Below are positions 21,885 to 30,330 of a stretch of DNA of 30,330 bases, one piece after another (position 1 is the stretch's first letter; each line of letters begins with the position of its first letter). Source of the DNA: a virus. The notes beneath the pieces are model-generated. The model had not been told where the DNA came from. It saw only the letters and a list, made by a program, of their open reading frames with translations, and searched no databases. The position numbers and the translations under genes were made by a program. Location: positions 1-30,330 of IMG/VR virus record IMGVR_UViG_3300042691_013753. The stretch is one strand, 5' to 3'.

Positions 21885-22214
21885 TTATTTTACTCTAAAT
21901 GTTTGTCCGTTAAATCTACATTTTGAAACGGTGTTATAATCTATTGTTCTCCAGCTTCCATCTGCTAAATCTAAACATTGTAGATTTACCATACCATTTG
22001 CTGCTTTAGTAGCACTACCACCTGCAGAACCACCAACGTATGCTGCAGAATCCCAATACGCAAAGTAATATCTATTATTACCTTCTTCAGTAGTCCATCC
22101 TATACGGATTGGATTACTTATTGTAGATTCCTTTAACATAAGTGAGAAAGTTCTGAAAGAAATTTCACTTAAAGCAAAGTTAACTAACTTATTGTATACT
22201 GCGTTATTATTCAT
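21885..22214 (-). CDS. Small structural protein of unknown function
   Basis: 109 residues. The N-terminal half is helical (LVNFALSEISFRTFSLMLKE) and the second half beta-rich (GWTTEEGNNRYYFAYWDSAA, ending KCRFNGQTFRVK). The gene begins one base after the protease stop (TAAAATG), so the two are probably co-translated. It may be part of the same structural sub-assembly. Confidence 0.55.
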   Translation of the reverse strand: MNNNAVYNKLVNFALSEISFRTFSLMLKESTISNPIRIGWTTEEGNNRYYFAYWDSAAYVGGSAGGSATKAANGMVNLQCLDLADGSWRTIDYNTVSKCRFNGQTFRVK

Positions 22215-22215
22215 T

Positions 22216-23244
22216 TTAGTTTATTAATGCTGGTGCAATACTTCCACTTGCTACTTCACCTGGATAAGATGATGTTACTGATGGTTGTGATTCCAATTCT
22301 AATTCACCTAATTCTATCAATTTGTTTCTACTATATCCCAATGCTGCTTTTCCACCCCATAGTAGATATGAAATATACCCGCAATCAGAAGTTGATTCAG
22401 CATTATCATAATAGGTTTCAGCTCTACTCAAATAGGAATACATGCGTTTGATGGTTTCAACTGAAATGGGCTCACCGTTTGCGAGCTGCTGTGCTCTTAT
22501 TTTACCTGTTTGGGTTGCACACTTATTACCATTCTTATCATTTAATTCTATTCCTCTTTTAGCATTATTAGAGATTCCACTACCATAATCAGAGTAAGAT
22601 TCGAACTCTATTCTTTCTTTTGATTTGAACCTCTTATCCTTGCGTATGAGAGCTTTAATCTGTCCAAGTAGTATAGTTGCTTCATTTTCATCTAACTCCT
22701 CTACAGGCCTATCTAAAATCGTTGTAGAAGCATTTATCAATTTATGTTCAAATGTACCTTCAATTGATATTCCTTTTACAGCACCTGTTTTAACATAATC
22801 TTTCCAAATCTCTTCATTTGAAATCTTAAATACACCAACCCAAGTTCCTTCAGGTAAATTCAAACCATAGTTATTTGATTTATCTAACTTACCATCCTTT
22901 ATCCATGACTCAACTAAATTAACACCTGTAATTGTTTTTTCATGTTCCAAAGTTGCTTTATCAGTATATTTTTTCATCAAATAGTTTTGTGCCAACTTCT
23001 TAACAGTTTCCTTTGTAAAGAATACATGATAAGGTTGTCCTTCACCATCAACTCTTAATATCTTTTTATCAGGTATAAGGATTGGACCTAATACCATTCT
23101 TTGTTCCGTATCTACTTTCGCAAACTGAACTACTTCTTTGTCAAAATAAACAAAATCAGATTCGATAGCAGGAGATTCCACAAATGATAGTGCAAACACC
23201 TCATCTATTTCTTCATCCTCTACTTTAAGTTCGTATAATTTCAT
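22216..23244 (-). CDS. XkdF-type prohead protease with an LWGG domain and a capsid-like tail
   Basis: 342 residues in three parts. Residues 1-170 match the XkdF-type phage serine protease fold: ATLEHEKTITGVNLVESWI (candidate catalytic H101), EGTWVGVFKISNEEIWKDYV and VKGISIEGTF (candidate S160). Residues 213-312 are the recurrent phage domain with ISNNAKRGIELN, RAQQLANGEPISVETIKRM and YLLWGGKAALG. Residues 321-341 closely resemble residues 10-30 of the major capsid protein. Such proteases mature the capsid and usually sit beside its gene; here the gene follows the tape measure, about 15 kb away. The unusual position and tail suggest rearrangement. Confidence 0.75.
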   Translation of the reverse strand: MKLYELKVEDEEIDEVFALSFVESPAIESDFVYFDKEVVQFAKVDTEQRMVLGPILIPDKKILRVDGEGQPYHVFFTKETVKKLAQNYLMKKYTDKATLEHEKTITGVNLVESWIKDGKLDKSNNYGLNLPEGTWVGVFKISNEEIWKDYVKTGAVKGISIEGTFEHKLINASTTILDRPVEELDENEATILLGQIKALIRKDKRFKSKERIEFESYSDYGSGISNNAKRGIELNDKNGNKCATQTGKIRAQQLANGEPISVETIKRMYSYLSRAETYYDNAESTSDCGYISYLLWGGKAALGYSRNKLIELGELELESQPSVTSSYPGEVASGSIAPALIN

Positions 23245-23275
23245 AAGTTAATAACATTCAAAATTTGAAAAATCA

Positions 23276-25525
23276 TCACCCACCCGTAAATGTGGCTGCT
23301 CTACTCGTTCTTCTATCCAACGCTTGTTGTGATGAAACATCACCACTAACTACATAAGCACGAACTGGCTTTTGTGATGCACCCAATGTTTCACCTATTT
23401 GTTGTGTAGGATTCATACCACCAGTAGTTTGTATTTGAGGTGCTGCTGCTCCTGCAACTCTTGGTGCAGATATTTGAGCACCTCCACTTCCAGCACTACC
23501 TGCATTTGATGCTGGAGCTCCTGGTTGTGAATTTATCTGTTGTACGGATTTAGCTGCTGCTGCAATTGTAGATGCAATACTTAATCCTGCTGATATAGTA
23601 TTTATTGCAACAAATGGCATACCTCCAACTAATGGAAGTGCTGCTACTGCTTTCGCATTTGCTATTGCAGTGTTTGCAATGATTTGTCCGATTGCAGCTG
23701 CCTGTTGAATAATGATACCACTAATTGCAAGTGCTTTATTCTTACCTGCTATCTGTCCTAATAAACTACCGAATTGTTCAAACAAACCTAAATAAGCAAG
23801 ATTGATTTCCTGTTTAGCCATCATTGCAGATTTTTCAGTTGCAATCTCTTCATCGGTTATACCTTTTCTTGCATCTGCATACTTCTTACGGATTTCTGTT
23901 TTTTGGAATTCAGTAAGTTCGGTATTTTGTAATTCGATTCGTTCTTGCTCTGCAAGTATAGTTCTTTGTTCTGCTAATCTTTCTAAATCCTGCTGAAAAT
24001 CTAAATCAGATAATTGGTTCTGTCTATCCAAATCTTCTAATTTGGTTTGTAAACCTGTTAATAGAATACCTCTTTCATCTTCTTGAGATTTAAGTAGGAT
24101 TTGTTTATCTTTTTCAGCTTTCTCTTCCTTCTTTTTAGTATCCTCTTCATCGTATTTTGTTTTAATTTCATCTAATGCAATACGATATTGTTCTTCGATT
24201 GATTTGAAATCAGTTCTACCTGCTGCTTCTAAAACCTGTCTTCTTTCAGCAAGTTTTAATCCTGCTTCTAATTCTAATCTTTCTCTTTCTGTAAGTGTAG
24301 CTTTGAATGCTTCTAACTCAACTGCATCAGCTGCTTTTGCTTTCGCTAATCTATCCTCTCTTTGTTTTTCAGCATCTGCATCTCTCTTTCTAGCTGCTTC
24401 TTCAGCTGCTTTTGTAGCATTTTCAAAATTAGGTGGTGTTTCTAATCCCTTCTTTAATTTCTTATCATTCTCAATTGCTTGTTGAGTTAGTTTATCACCT
24501 TCTTTAGCAAATACATCTATATTTTTCTTTGTTTCTGCTAAATTTTGAACATAACTTTCGGTTTGCCTATTATAAAATAGTAATGCTTGTCCTCCTGATT
24601 GGATATAATCACCTATCGTTTGCCAAGTAGTAGGTTCTAAATCTTCACCACTTACTGCTTTTGCTGCAGCTTCTGCAGATTTTGCATAGAATACATTTGC
24701 TTGAGTTCGTAGTTTAATACCTTCTACAACTACGGCAGTATTCTCTGCTAACAATTGTTCTGCCTGTTCTAATGAACCTGCAAATCCAACGGTTTTACCT
24801 AATGTATCGTTATATAATTTAAGAGCATCCTTTTTAGAAATAGTTCCTGCTCTGGCTGCTTCAAATGAGTTTTCAACCTCAATCAATTTTTTATTGAAAT
24901 CAGTTAATCCTTCTGTTACTTTAGATTGTGCTTCTTCGTATGTTTTAGATTCAGCAGTTGCACCTGTAATTGCATCTTTTACTTTATCCCAATTGGCAAT
25001 CAACAAACCTAATGCAACTACTAATGCACCGATACCTGTCGCAGTTAGTGCAGCTGCAAATGCTTTAGCACCTGCTGCTGCGGCAGTTTCACCTATACCA
25101 ACTGCAACAAATGATTTGGCTAAAGCAGCATTAAGAACGGTATATACTTTTGTAATACCAGTTAAATCAAAGAATCCCTTTGCAATATCAGTTATATCAG
25201 AACCTAATTCAACAAAAGATGCCTGAATGTTGGTAAATTGAACTGCAGAAAATTGTTTTAAGGTTTGTAAAGTTCCACCTAATTGTCCACCAATAGCACC
25301 AATAGGACCTGGTAATCCACCTAATACATCAGCAAAGTTACCAGCACCTGCTCTTGCAGCAACTAATGAATCCTGAACATCATCAATCTGTCTTTGTAAT
25401 GCTATGAATTCTTGAGAACCAGCTGCAGTTTCTTTTAATTGTTTTTTAAGAGCACGAAGAGCTGCTAATGATGGTTCTACATCAGTTTCAACATCAACTT
25501 TTACTTTTACTGTTTTATCTGCCAT
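23276..25525 (-). CDS. Tape measure protein
   Basis: 749 residues, the longest complete ORF. It has an N-terminal helical region (VEPSLAALRALKKQLKETAA), hydrophobic stretches (about 125-180, AAAGAKAFAAALTATGIGAL; and about 610-665), a long charged coiled coil in the middle (AAEEAARKRDADAEKQREDR) and an Ala/Gly-rich end. This is the classical tape-measure layout, setting tail length and reaching the host membrane. Length predicts a tail of roughly 110 nm using the general rule of about 0.15 nm per residue, if a siphovirus. The start overlaps the upstream small gene by 19 nt. Confidence 0.85.
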   Translation of the reverse strand: MADKTVKVKVDVETDVEPSLAALRALKKQLKETAAGSQEFIALQRQIDDVQDSLVAARAGAGNFADVLGGLPGPIGAIGGQLGGTLQTLKQFSAVQFTNIQASFVELGSDITDIAKGFFDLTGITKVYTVLNAALAKSFVAVGIGETAAAAGAKAFAAALTATGIGALVVALGLLIANWDKVKDAITGATAESKTYEEAQSKVTEGLTDFNKKLIEVENSFEAARAGTISKKDALKLYNDTLGKTVGFAGSLEQAEQLLAENTAVVVEGIKLRTQANVFYAKSAEAAAKAVSGEDLEPTTWQTIGDYIQSGGQALLFYNRQTESYVQNLAETKKNIDVFAKEGDKLTQQAIENDKKLKKGLETPPNFENATKAAEEAARKRDADAEKQREDRLAKAKAADAVELEAFKATLTERERLELEAGLKLAERRQVLEAAGRTDFKSIEEQYRIALDEIKTKYDEEDTKKKEEKAEKDKQILLKSQEDERGILLTGLQTKLEDLDRQNQLSDLDFQQDLERLAEQRTILAEQERIELQNTELTEFQKTEIRKKYADARKGITDEEIATEKSAMMAKQEINLAYLGLFEQFGSLLGQIAGKNKALAISGIIIQQAAAIGQIIANTAIANAKAVAALPLVGGMPFVAINTISAGLSIASTIAAAAKSVQQINSQPGAPASNAGSAGSGGAQISAPRVAGAAAPQIQTTGGMNPTQQIGETLGASQKPVRAYVVSGDVSSQQALDRRTSRAATFTGG

Positions 25526-25719
25526 CGATTGGTTATTAGTTTATTCAATATAATTTTCCAAGTAATTACCTCCCTTTTGGATTTTCTATGTCTCTTTATT
25601 TTGTATAAAGAATCTTTCCAACCATTTGGTAATTCATACTTACCTTTAGCTATTTCTATATTTTTACTTACACCATAAAATTCATTAGCGTTAAGTAAAT
25701 CTAATATATTCTGTATCAT
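25507..25719 (-). CDS. Small basic protein upstream of the tape measure
   Basis: 70 residues (MIQNILDLLNANEFYGVSKN, then LYKIKRHRKSKREVITWKII). It is basic and mostly helical. It lies where tail assembly chaperones usually lie and its end overlaps the tape-measure start by 19 nt, so it might be a reduced chaperone. It shares no visible similarity with the frameshift-containing gene at 10951. Function unknown. Confidence 0.5.
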   Translation of the reverse strand: MIQNILDLLNANEFYGVSKNIEIAKGKYELPNGWKDSLYKIKRHRKSKREVITWKIILNKLITNRWQIKQ

Positions 25720-25733
25720 AAAATTATAACAAT

Positions 25734-25901
25734 TTAATCCTTTTCTATAATTGATAACAATTCTTCAAATGAAGAAAGCTCCAAATCTTTATTATAATCT
25801 GTTACAAAGGAATATATTATTCCAGCATTTTGTAAAGCAGTTTCATTAAATTCCTCTAAATGATATTCTTTTTCGTTATGTATTACTTCTATGAATGGCA
25901 T
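25734..25901 (-). CDS. Small acidic protein
   Basis: A 55-codon ORF (MPFIEVIHNEKEYHLEEFNE, ending LSSFEELLSIIEKD). It is acidic with a strand followed by helices. It sits between the large tail protein and the small basic protein with gaps of 11 and 14 nt. Together with the basic neighbour it occupies the chaperone position before the tape measure. No family recognised. Confidence 0.5.
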   Translation of the reverse strand: MPFIEVIHNEKEYHLEEFNETALQNAGIIYSFVTDYNKDLELSSFEELLSIIEKD

Positions 25902-25912
25902 ATTATTTATTA

Positions 25913-27766
25913 TTAAAATCTTCTAGCAAATATATCGTAGTTTTGTTTAATCTCATCAGCTGTAAGAACTCTATCATATTGTAGATAGGCCATCACTTCT
26001 CCGTTTAGATATCCATTATTAGGAACATCTCTACAAATATAAGATGTAATAGTTGCTGAATTTCCTCTAGTAATTGAGTTAGTTGCGGTTGCTGCAGACC
26101 CACTATTTAGATACATCTTATGTTCATTTGTTCCATTTGATGAATATGCGTATGAGTTAAATACTGCGATATTAGATGGATATACATAGTTAGCAGCTGG
26201 TACAATTGTACTAGCACCATTCCAAAGAATAGCAAGAACCAATGTATCATTTGAATTATTATTTGTTAAAATAAATCCATTATTACCTCTGATATTAGGG
26301 AATCCATTATATACACTAGCGTTAGTACCCCACGATGTAGATGAACCATTGTGTTTAACAATTGCCATAGTAGTGAAAGATGCACTTAACGCAGTATCAA
26401 ATTGCATATATTCCTGCGATGCACTTGCGAATGACATTACACCACCATTTGTTGTTAAATATGTTGGAGTATTTACTAATGTAGCATTCATTGCTGAACC
26501 TCCACTACCCAAGTTAGTTACAGTTGTGCCTGTTCCTGAATATGATGAAGGATTACCAAAATCAAATATCACTTTAGCTCCTGAAGCATAATTTATGTTA
26601 TAATTTGAACTTCCAGTAATATAGTAAGTATTACCAACAGATGCGGTAAATGATGCACTTATTGTGGTATTTGTAGAACCTGATACTGCTATTGTTGTAC
26701 CATCATTTACGTTGATACTCATTGTTGTTCCTAATATATAACTTGCACTTACTGGTCCAAGTTCTACTCTTATAATTTTACCTCCTGATGAAGTTGCATT
26801 ACCTGATGCGCTAGATGTAAGAGTTGTAAGAATTGAACTACTTTCATATATCGTAAATGAAGCTGTTGTATTAGCTCCCTCATTAAATGACCAGCTTATT
26901 TGTGCAGGAGGTGGAGCATTATATCTAATACTTCCTGTAATGTTATATGTTTGTCCTGTATTTACTATAAACGATGAAGAAATAGTAGTATTAGTAGAAC
27001 TACTAACTGATAATGTTGTACCACCATTTACATTCAAACTCATAGTTACACTACCCGATGATGGGAAGTTTACAGGAGCTAATGATGCAACTATAGTATT
27101 AGATGCATCTATTTGAGAACTACCACTACCATTTGCCGTTAATGTTGCAATAGGAGTTCCGTTATTAGTTACAGTAAAAGTTCCATCTTGTGAAATTTCA
27201 GAATAAGACCAACTTACAAATCCAGGTGGAGGTGGAGGTGGAGGTGGACCACTTAATGTATCCGAAATAATTGGACCTAATAATTGTAGGTTGCAAGTTC
27301 CATCCTTTAGAGAGTAATCGTTAATAGCACGAAGATGATAATAGTTACCTCTAAAGTTTACTACATCATTTAATTCCATTTTAACATAATCTGCTAAAGG
27401 AATGATTGCTGAACAATTCAACAAACGAGTTTTTGGATTATACAGAAGTGAAATGTAATCTTCCCAGTATTCAGTATAAAGTGAAGCAGTTGGTGCTGTA
27501 CCATAAGATGGTGCTTCGTTATTAAACAAAAGAGTTCTACTAGTTTCAGTAGGGAATGAACCACTTACAACATTGTAATTATCAAAATATGGAAATGCAT
27601 TCTGTGCAATTGAAATACCGTATTGATTTATGGAACCACTTTCAATATAATAAGTTTCACAATCTACTAATCCATTATAGAAAAACAAACGAGGTAATAC
27701 CCGACTAGGATTGTAATTCTGGTCTGATATATAAGTTGGAATGTATATAGGAATTATTTGTGACAT
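25913..27766 (-). CDS. Tail protein with Ig-like repeats and a LamG-like domain
   Basis: 617 residues. The first 170 (MSQIIPIYIPTYISDQNYNP to QLLGPIISDT) form a conserved tail-attachment domain. A run of eight prolines (about 175-182) follows. Then come two beta-sandwich repeats with the shared pattern ISWSF/SWSYSE..T(A/F)SFT..NT.YITGS (about 185-395). The C-terminal 200 residues, with AMNATLVNTPTYLTTNGGVM and YLNGEVMAYLQYDRVL, match a concanavalin/LamG-like fold that often binds sugars. It probably contacts cell-surface glycans. It starts one base after the preceding stop. Confidence 0.75.
   Translation of the reverse strand: MSQIIPIYIPTYISDQNYNPSRVLPRLFFYNGLVDCETYYIESGSINQYGISIAQNAFPYFDNYNVVSGSFPTETSRTLLFNNEAPSYGTAPTASLYTEYWEDYISLLYNPKTRLLNCSAIIPLADYVKMELNDVVNFRGNYYHLRAINDYSLKDGTCNLQLLGPIISDTLSGPPPPPPPPGFVSWSYSEISQDGTFTVTNNGTPIATLTANGSGSSQIDASNTIVASLAPVNFPSSGSVTMSLNVNGGTTLSVSSSTNTTISSSFIVNTGQTYNITGSIRYNAPPPAQISWSFNEGANTTASFTIYESSSILTTLTSSASGNATSSGGKIIRVELGPVSASYILGTTMSINVNDGTTIAVSGSTNTTISASFTASVGNTYYITGSSNYNINYASGAKVIFDFGNPSSYSGTGTTVTNLGSGGSAMNATLVNTPTYLTTNGGVMSFASASQEYMQFDTALSASFTTMAIVKHNGSSTSWGTNASVYNGFPNIRGNNGFILTNNNSNDTLVLAILWNGASTIVPAANYVYPSNIAVFNSYAYSSNGTNEHKMYLNSGSAATATNSITRGNSATITSYICRDVPNNGYLNGEVMAYLQYDRVLTADEIKQNYDIFARRF
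27224..27248 (-). repeat. GGTGGA microsatellite encoding the poly-proline linker
   Basis: Four tandem GGTGGA units on the plus strand (CCACCT/CCTCCA on the coding strand) encode the eight-proline hinge. In-frame hexamer gain or loss would change the hinge length between the tail-anchor and binding domains. Confidence 0.75.
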
Positions 27767-27767
27767 A

Positions 27768-29708
27768 TTATGAAGAACATGAAGTTATATAAGTAAATGG
27801 TTGACCTGTTATTGTACCAATCTTAATACATCCTGCTCCATAGTATGTATCACCATAATTTAAGAAATAGGAACCAAACGTACCATCACATTTAGTCCAA
27901 TATGCCCATCCACTATAAGGAGCAGGTCCAATTGCGTAAATTGCGCAAGTTGCTGGTGGTGGGTTCAAACCTCCAACAGAACCTGATAAACCAGTTCCTG
28001 GAATACGGACTAACGGAGTTGATGCAAATGTTGTTTTAACATCAAACTTACCTTGTGAGAAGAAGTTTGTATTATCAGTATAATAAATTTTACTATATTC
28101 TCTATTTGCTGCTTTTGAGAATTGTTGTGAAAGGTAATCCTGGTCTAATGTATCTCCAAAATTTAATTGATTTACTGCAAGGTTGTTTGCTGGAATTACT
28201 TCAATCTTCTCATCTAAATTGATGTATTTATTGAAATCCCATCTTCTTCCTGTGTAATACCAATTGTTAAATGATTCTATAATAAATTCATTTGATTTAG
28301 TTTTATTTGGATATATTACTAAATTGAATTTCTTTTGTAATCCTATTATAAAATCTATTTGCTTTATACCATTTGTTCCAAACGGCATATTAGATGGTAT
28401 ATCCATTACCAATCCATCAGCTGCCTGATTTACTTGTGTAATTTCTAAATAGGATTTAGTTGTTGCACCTGGATCCATAGTCACCGTAGGTAAAGTACCT
28501 GTTGGTGAATTTGGTGACTGCATTATTTGAAAATAGTAATCACCAGCAGGGATATTATACAACTTAAATTGTGTTTGTAATTCGTATGTAGTATTTATAC
28601 CACCACTTCTACTTTGTTGTAATTGGTCAAAGAAAAGATTATAAGATTGTAAAGCAGTTAAACCATAAGCAACTGAAGTAGCTGTATTTAACATTCTTAT
28701 TTGCCATCTACCATTATTTGAAAATGTGCCTGGCATATTATTGACAGAACAACTTACATTTATATTAAGATTTAGAATACCTTCTATGTTTGTTATAGTA
28801 TCTACTGTATATCTATTGTTATTATAAAACCCTTGTGGGTCTGATAATACGTTACTCCACGGAAGTGTAGTAAAACTACCAGAGGTTAATACAACATCTG
28901 TCATATTACTACCTGAAATAGCACCTACCTTTATCTTACCGTATGTTTCTAAATCAATACCTTCAAATTCAGGATATTTTAGAGAATTATTACAAACCAT
29001 ATACACATCATCAAACCATGGTTCATTTAAGAAAGATGAAGTGTATGTATATCCTGCTTCAGCAAAGATTGCATCTAATACTTTTTTAGCTCTGATTGAA
29101 GGTTTGAAGTTTTGTACGGTCAGTGCACCATCTGTATCATTTATTCCAAATGTTTGTAAACTACCTTGTGCAAATTGATACCCTTTACCATAATCTGCTA
29201 AAGGATATACTATATCACCATTAAAGAGATTACCTCCCCAACTTGCTGATATATTATCATAAGATGCAGTATGGTTATATTGTGCAAGAGAAACTAAATC
29301 AGTTAGATAGTTTCTGTTTATATCTCTACCAAATGATGATAGAGTTCCATATATAGTTACTTCGTATGATTCAATAAATTTATTTGCAATAAGATTTACT
29401 TTATTTAATTGCAAATAACCATTAGAAAGATATACAGAATCAAAATCAAAGTATGCAGGAACCTTTATATTTGTGTTAAATAAGAAAGGTGAATCTATAC
29501 TAATATCGTAAACGTGTTCAAAAAAGGCATTATTTACCTTTGTACCAGGCAGAGTAATCTGTCTCGTAAAATCAGAGGGTAGAACACCAATATCAAATAG
29601 ACCTGTTACATTGTTTGATAATAGAATATCTTCATCATCAAATGTATCTAATTGTGTACCGTTTGCTACTAACCGAAAAGTAAATGCCTGTGTACTGATT
29701 ATACTCAT
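27768..29708 (-). CDS. Large baseplate or distal tail protein
   Basis: 646 residues. It begins MSIISTQAFTFRLVANGTQL and has FDIGVLPSDFTRQITLPGTK, QNFKPSIRAKKVLDAIFAEA and TYGKIKVGAIS, features I associate with a large tail-end protein of Bacteroidota phages. The C-terminal 65 residues form a cysteine-containing segment (YWTKCDGTFGSYFLNYG, ending YITSCSS) after an NPPPA hinge. It overlaps the previous gene by TAATG. Together with the flanking proteins it likely forms the baseplate or adsorption apparatus. Confidence 0.65.
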   Translation of the reverse strand: MSIISTQAFTFRLVANGTQLDTFDDEDILLSNNVTGLFDIGVLPSDFTRQITLPGTKVNNAFFEHVYDISIDSPFLFNTNIKVPAYFDFDSVYLSNGYLQLNKVNLIANKFIESYEVTIYGTLSSFGRDINRNYLTDLVSLAQYNHTASYDNISASWGGNLFNGDIVYPLADYGKGYQFAQGSLQTFGINDTDGALTVQNFKPSIRAKKVLDAIFAEAGYTYTSSFLNEPWFDDVYMVCNNSLKYPEFEGIDLETYGKIKVGAISGSNMTDVVLTSGSFTTLPWSNVLSDPQGFYNNNRYTVDTITNIEGILNLNINVSCSVNNMPGTFSNNGRWQIRMLNTATSVAYGLTALQSYNLFFDQLQQSRSGGINTTYELQTQFKLYNIPAGDYYFQIMQSPNSPTGTLPTVTMDPGATTKSYLEITQVNQAADGLVMDIPSNMPFGTNGIKQIDFIIGLQKKFNLVIYPNKTKSNEFIIESFNNWYYTGRRWDFNKYINLDEKIEVIPANNLAVNQLNFGDTLDQDYLSQQFSKAANREYSKIYYTDNTNFFSQGKFDVKTTFASTPLVRIPGTGLSGSVGGLNPPPATCAIYAIGPAPYSGWAYWTKCDGTFGSYFLNYGDTYYGAGCIKIGTITGQPFTYITSCSS

Positions 29709-30330
29709 TACATTATTAGTTTATAAGGTTGTCCAAGTTGGAAATCAAATTGATATTGAATTAACTTATCTACTACACCTGTTTTGAATAATATATTTTG
29801 AGTTACAATAGTTAATGGTTTAAGTGCTCCACTCACTTCATCAGTAATCCAATATATTTCATCAGATACTAATAATTGTTTTAGAATATCGTTATAATCT
29901 TCTGATAACCAATTTGTATTTACACTCAACATCTGTTTAGAATCTACAATATATGCTTGCGTTGCTGTATCGTAGTTATTATATGAGAATGTGGAACTTT
30001 CCCATGAGCCTAATTGAGGTTGATAAGTTTTTCTTTCAGTTCCAAATGATTGTCTACTAACCATATTAAAGTTAATCCAATCGAATTGTCCAAAACGGTT
30101 CTTAAATTTAACTCTTACATTAGGGTATTTTTCATTACATACTATGTTGTATTTTATTGAAGTACCTAATGGGGTTGAACCTGAATATGCTTGTATGGTA
30201 TAGTATTCTAATCCACTACCTGTTATAGGGAATGCACTCTCTGCAGGTGCAATTGGATATTGATAAATCTGACCCGTAGAAGCAGTAGAAGAACTTACAA
30301 AATAGTCCGCATTTCCTATGTTCGATGTAT
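29708..30330 (-). CDS. Tail protein, 5' end beyond the window
   Basis: The frame is open from the right edge to a stop at 29708, at least 207 codons; the ATG at 30064 (MVSRQSFGTERKTYQPQLG) is internal, because the frame continues upstream without a stop. The upstream part includes FPITGSGLEYYTIQAYSG and VRVKFKNRFGQFDWINFN, and the downstream part ends YQFDFQLGQPYKLIM. The RFG.WDWINF-like phrase is typical of a tail protein in Bacteroidota phages. It overlaps the next gene by one base (TAATG). Its N-terminus and start cannot be seen. Confidence 0.7.
   Translation of the reverse strand, partial: TSNIGNADYFVSSSTASTGQIYQYPIAPAESAFPITGSGLEYYTIQAYSGSTPLGTSIKYNIVCNEKYPNVRVKFKNRFGQFDWINFNMVSRQSFGTERKTYQPQLGSWESSTFSYNNYDTATQAYIVDSKQMLSVNTNWLSEDYNDILKQLLVSDEIYWITDEVSGALKPLTIVTQNILFKTGVVDKLIQYQFDFQLGQPYKLIM

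Noticed and set aside
1-30330. The window as an exact circular genome
   Set aside because: Joining base 1 to base 30330 on the minus strand ends the left fibre four codons later and leaves the right-edge gene without a start (an in-frame TAA lies just upstream). Both edge genes would be damaged, so the window is more likely a cut piece or lacks bases at the join.
1-30330. tRNA genes, integrase, reverse transcriptase, endolysin
   Set aside because: I looked for clover-leaf arms and catalytic motifs in gaps and ORFs and found none; absence here says nothing about the rest of the genome.

Overview
The window is one stretch of a tailed-bacteriophage (Caudoviricetes) genome, A+T-rich (by eye about two thirds A+T) and densely packed with genes. 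The host is probably a member of Bacteroidota. That call rests on protein families I associate with phages of that phylum: the tail tube beginning MPCNIS, fibres built of ITGSLLVSG-type repeats, the head-completion protein and the GVAKKSYSKY microprotein. A-rich leaders with few Shine-Dalgarno sequences fit the same host. It is inference, not a database result. Both window edges cut open reading frames.

Layout. From 16.2 kb down to 1 and from 30.3 kb down to 19.1 kb nearly everything is on the minus strand. Only a short four-gene operon (17.3-19.05 kb) is on the plus strand; it encodes two small proteins, an AAA+ ATPase and a NUMOD-type protein, and ends at a terminator at 19.08 kb. Divergent from it is a replication-initiator-like gene (16389-16961). 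Its coding sequence contains five 15-bp iterons followed by five A+T-rich 15-mers, so it looks like a lambda-O-style initiator gene with an internal origin. Its leader has two hairpins whose loops are perfectly complementary over 7 nt, the second being terminator-like and ending just before the start codon. This control region is the most unusual part of the window.

Reading leftwards on the minus strand from 16.2 kb: a GIY-YIG homing-type endonuclease, several very small genes (a ribbon-helix-helix protein and two tiny membrane proteins), a sigma-like regulator, a zinc-ribbon protein, small and large terminase, a protein split by a -1 frameshift, a tail fibre, a DUF1566/lectin-like tip, scaffold, major capsid protein, tail tube, portal, head-tail completion proteins and a second, larger fibre cut by the left edge.

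Reading leftwards from the right edge: three large tail/baseplate proteins, two small proteins, the tape measure, an XkdF-type protease with an LWGG domain, four further structural or virion-associated genes, a cysteine-rich protein, a membrane/coiled-coil (holin-like) protein and a microprotein. This set converges on the plus operon at the 19.08 kb terminator.

The genes amount to a nearly complete virion-assembly set plus a minimal replication set. I recognise no DNA polymerase, integrase, reverse transcriptase, endolysin, tRNA or CRISPR array. The gene order is unusual: the portal lies downstream of the capsid gene, the protease lies downstream of the tape measure and about 15 kb from the capsid gene, and the protease ends in a copy of the capsid N-terminal arm. 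Genes are coupled by recurring TAATG overlaps or stop-N-ATG junctions.
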